Source: Scortum barcoo
Taxonomy: Eukaryota > Chordata > Actinopteri > Centrarchiformes > Terapontidae
Reading direction: 5' to 3'
Length of the DNA stretch: 64,000 nt
Assembly (NCBI GenBank): GCA_023238725.1
Contig: CM041539.1
Span: 24,888,104-24,952,103, forward strand
Part shown: piece after piece, positions 61,120-64,000 of the stretch
Position numbering within the stretch: position 1 is the stretch's first letter
Layout of the letters: every line of letters begins with the position of its first letter
Position numbers and translations under genes: made by a program
The notes under the pieces: generated by a model
Databases searched by the model: none
What the model was told of the DNA's origin: nothing
What the model saw: only the letters and a program-made list of their open reading frames with translations

Positions 61120-63633
61120 TCATGTCTCTACATTATAGTCGCAGCTACTACTCCTTTTCCTCTTCACATTCTCTCTGTCTATTGGCCCACCGTCGCACCC
61201 CACTGTCTGGCCTACATCAGTCTTTTGATGTGAAAAGGGCATTTCTGGGAAGCTCTGCCCAGGCGCCAGCACCTGTCTAACAGTCATATTCACTCTAGAG
61301 CTCTGGATGTACCTGGAGCACACCACCCAGTCCTCCTGTGATACTGGCTCCACCAGAGTGCCATCCTGCAGAGATGAGGCCGGGCTGCACCCTTCCATCT
61401 CTAAAGCTGTATGTTCCTGAGGTGCTGGAATGATGCGTGGGACAGCATGGTAAAGGAGGCGGCTCTGTCCCGACATCACCATCACGTCGCCACTGTGCAT
61501 GTACATAGCTATTGGGGGGTCCTGTCTGTGGAGGCCTCCCAATAAGAAGATTGCTGACTGCCCAAAACTGAAACAAAATATTCAGTTAGGGGTTTGGAAT
61601 ATGTTTTTGTTGTTAATCAGGCAAAGACTTTTTCTTTCCAAAATAAGTCTGGATAATAACAGTCTGGATTGCTGGTCCACAAAAAAAAAAAAAAACTGCA
61701 TTGGCATTCTAAAACCCTAGATGTGTTGAAAATTTCCTTTTTTCTCAGCAGTATTTGCTTCCTTTCTTACTTACCTGATAGACAGCAGTGGTTGACTGTG
61801 ATCTAGTTCTGACTCATCCACATGGATTCCCAGAGATGAATCAGATCGGTAGTAGTTAAGGATTCCAGCCTCTGCGTTGAATCCTGGGAACCCACATGCA
61901 GTGGTTATTTGGAAGGACAGCAAGTGGAGATCAGCTGGGAAAGGAGTGTAATGGTTGGCAGAGTAAGTCTGTAAATGTAAGAACAAGGGACAATTTGGAC
62001 AATAACACAGTAAAAGTGAAGAGAGATTTTGAAACAGGCTATAAAATGTTAAATAACCTGATTGTCCTTTATTAATTTTTTGCAAACTTGTCAAAAGGAA
62101 AAAAAGGTACTTGCAACAACAAGACTTTCTGCCATATCTATCCTTATCCGAAATTAAATCAGCCTCTCAAAAACTGTAAATGGAGATGAAGTAAACCTAT
62201 TCCTGATGGCCCTTAATCGATTATGGTTTTAGTTTTAGATGATGACTTATGAGAATTTCACATTAATAATAAAAGAGGAAGTTTCATTGGACAACAACAC
62301 TGCATTTCTTTTTTAAATTACAGAATCTATTTGTTTTTTGTTTTTTTTCATTCTATGCTTTTATTCTGCAGGCCAGGAATGAATCCTGAAATTTCTTGCT
62401 TAAACTGGGCACAGTATGGTTCATGGTCAGTATTTAAACCACTAAAACACTGGGATGGCCTAAAACGTCCTACTGTTTCTGGAACAAATCATTACTTATA
62501 ATAGTGCATCTACTCCCCTGATGTCCAGGTATACTGTATTTACATTTATAAATGTGTCAGGAAACTTAATTCCACATTTTAATGTTGCACTGACTATGTG
62601 ACACAAGGGATTGTGGTACCTGTTGAAAGTGAAATGTCAATGGGACTTTACAGCTGCATAAAAATAAAATTTGTCTGAAGGAATTACAGCTTTGTGATAA
62701 ACTGTATACTTATGATAACAATGTTTGTATTCATATTTGTCTTGACAACTCTACATCAAAGTGACTACTACTTACAGGATCCTCTAACAAAACAATGTGT
62801 TACTTACCTTGGTATCCCAGTTGTAATGATATCCCAGAGTGACCCAGCGCAGCCTCTCTAGTTGGGTCTTTGGTTTACTCTTTCCAGAGGAAGGAAAACT
62901 GTGGAAGGCAGCAGACACCGAGCAAACTTACACTTCCAATCAATAAGCGTAGATGTGGTCAGAAACTTAAAAGGAGTACTCCACTGATTCAGTATTCTAC
63001 TCCTATAACTTTATTAGATTTGCAATGGAATGATCAAAATAGCTGCTGCAGAACTAGAAAATCCTCTTTTTTTATTCCTTACATTCTTTGTCAAAATCAG
63101 GTGCTTTTCTTCTTCTTTTTTTCCCTTTTCATTTTCAACCTCTAATCCTCACACCCAACCGACATAGGCTCACATGACATCACTTGAGGCAATTTATCAT
63201 ACCTTACATAATTCCTATTGAAGATGTAAAAGTCCTAACCAATTTTCTCAAAAAGTCCAGTAGTCCAGTTTAGCATATAAACTGTAAGCAGAGGAAAACT
63301 GCTAGTCTAGTTTGATCAAAAGATATGCGATTTGATCAAAAGATATGAGTTAGGCAAGCAGCTTCTCCCTGCTTTCACCTAAAATGCTTTATGGCATGAC
63401 ACTGGCTTAGGTTTTGGGTCAGGCTGATCCAGTCAGAATTGTCAGAGGAGAGGAGCACAGTTAGTGTCACCTAAGATCATGTGTACTCCTGCCCCAGATG
63501 TCCTGGGTGTCACAGGGAGACATGTGCATGTCCAGGTTGCAAATGTTGGGCTTCTGAGAGTAGGTCTTAAGACACTGTCTGATCCAGAAATGTTGAGAGC
63601 CCAACAGGAAAGGGTTGGAGATGAAGATGAACC
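61120..63633 (-). CDS. alkbh1: ALKBH1, 3' four exons (5' part beyond the window)
   Basis: Alpha-ketoglutarate/Fe(II) dioxygenase that acts on tRNA and DNA modifications, mitochondrial and nuclear. Minus-strand exons in coding order: 63471-63633, 62808-62898, 61775-61968 and 61120-61567. All have GT/AG boundaries and matching phases; the human gene has six exons, so exons 1 and 2 lie past 64000. Conserved text: FIFISNPFLLGSQ, SQKPNICNLDMHMS, ERLRWVTLGYHYNWDTK, TYSANHYTPFPADL, GFNAEAGILNYYR, then the catalytic HVD (61816-61824), GQSAIFLLGGL, MHSGDVMVMSG, the distal iron-binding histidine in LLYHAVPR (61447-61449), and the 2-oxoglutarate arginines in RVNMTVRQV (61276-61278, 61294-61296). Ends at TGA, 61120-61122. 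The C-terminal tail is divergent, as usual for this protein. Confidence 0.93.
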
Positions 63634-63892
63634 CTAAACAACACACAACAGGACAGTTGAGTCATAGAAACAGAAAGTAAAAAATATTTTGTAAGATTAA
63701 ACCCATTGCTACACATGTGGTCTCACTGGAGCACGGTGGTGGGAAAACACATGGATGTACAGTAGAATCCACATTAAAACAAGACACTCTTACATACAGT
63801 GATGATGCTTCAACAAAGTTTAGGGACTCAGAGAATATGAAATTAACTAATAAGAACATTTATGTTTCAGATGCTGTAGTATTCAAAGTCAC

Positions 63893-64000
63893 CAGGGGCC
63901 TCATTTATAAACGTTGCGTATGCCAATTTCTAGTCAAACTGGAATTGACAAAAATTGAAATTGAAAAAACAAACTTGGCGGAGAATGTGCAGTCCTCCAT
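63893..64000 (+). repeat. Start of a fish interspersed repeat in ALKBH1 intron 2
   Basis: The text GGGGCCTCATTTATAAACGT then TTGCGTATGCCAATTTC is the left end of an abundant fish repeat (often with a CGTACGCACAAAA continuation). It runs off the right edge of the window, so its length and type are unknown. Confidence 0.6.

Overview
The window is vertebrate nuclear DNA from a ray-finned fish, probably a percomorph teleost. Genes are split into many short exons with GT/AG introns. The repeats are typical of fish: an L2-type LINE, Tx1/L1-like and RTE-like LINE pieces, Tc1 transposons, hAT-like MITEs, and a repeat in intron 4 that I know from perch-like fishes. There is no bacterial operon, CRISPR array or tRNA/rRNA gene. 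Bases 1-440 are an assembly gap.

Layout. 441-17540 is a graveyard of retroelements without a cellular gene that I recognise: a decayed Tx1/L1-like LINE (minus strand), an internally deleted LTR retrotransposon with a tRNA-Pro-type primer site, an L2-type LINE and smaller LINE scraps. 18242-49287 (+) is a complete apolipoprotein B gene of 29 coding exons. It encodes about 4,412 residues once two single-base frame breaks are allowed for, which is apoB-100 size. Its introns carry two Tc1 elements, a solo Tc1 end, two hAT-like MITEs and LINE pieces. 51884-58446 (+) is the lipid-droplet hydrolase LDAH in six coding exons, with one single-base frame break in the last exon. 61120-63633 (-) holds the last four exons of ALKBH1, convergent with LDAH; its 5' exons lie beyond the right edge.

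How the genes fit together. ApoB is the structural protein on which the liver and gut build VLDL and chylomicrons. LDAH is a lipid-droplet-associated serine hydrolase. The two are also close neighbours on human chromosome 2p24, so the pair is old synteny with a shared lipid-handling theme. ALKBH1 is a 2-oxoglutarate/iron dioxygenase of nucleic acids and has no obvious link to them.

Most notable points. Both frame breaks in apoB and the one in LDAH are single extra bases, which suggests consensus errors or, less likely, real truncating alleles. The two basic clusters that match human LDL-receptor/heparin sites A and B have lost much of their charge. The mRNA-editing site that yields apoB-48 in mammals is absent. 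A 33-bp in-frame microexon splits the C-terminal region. A perfect 36-bp inverted repeat sits in LDAH intron 6, and a perfect 26-bp inverted repeat in the LTR element looks like a template-switch scar. I found no convincing evidence of a wholly new system.
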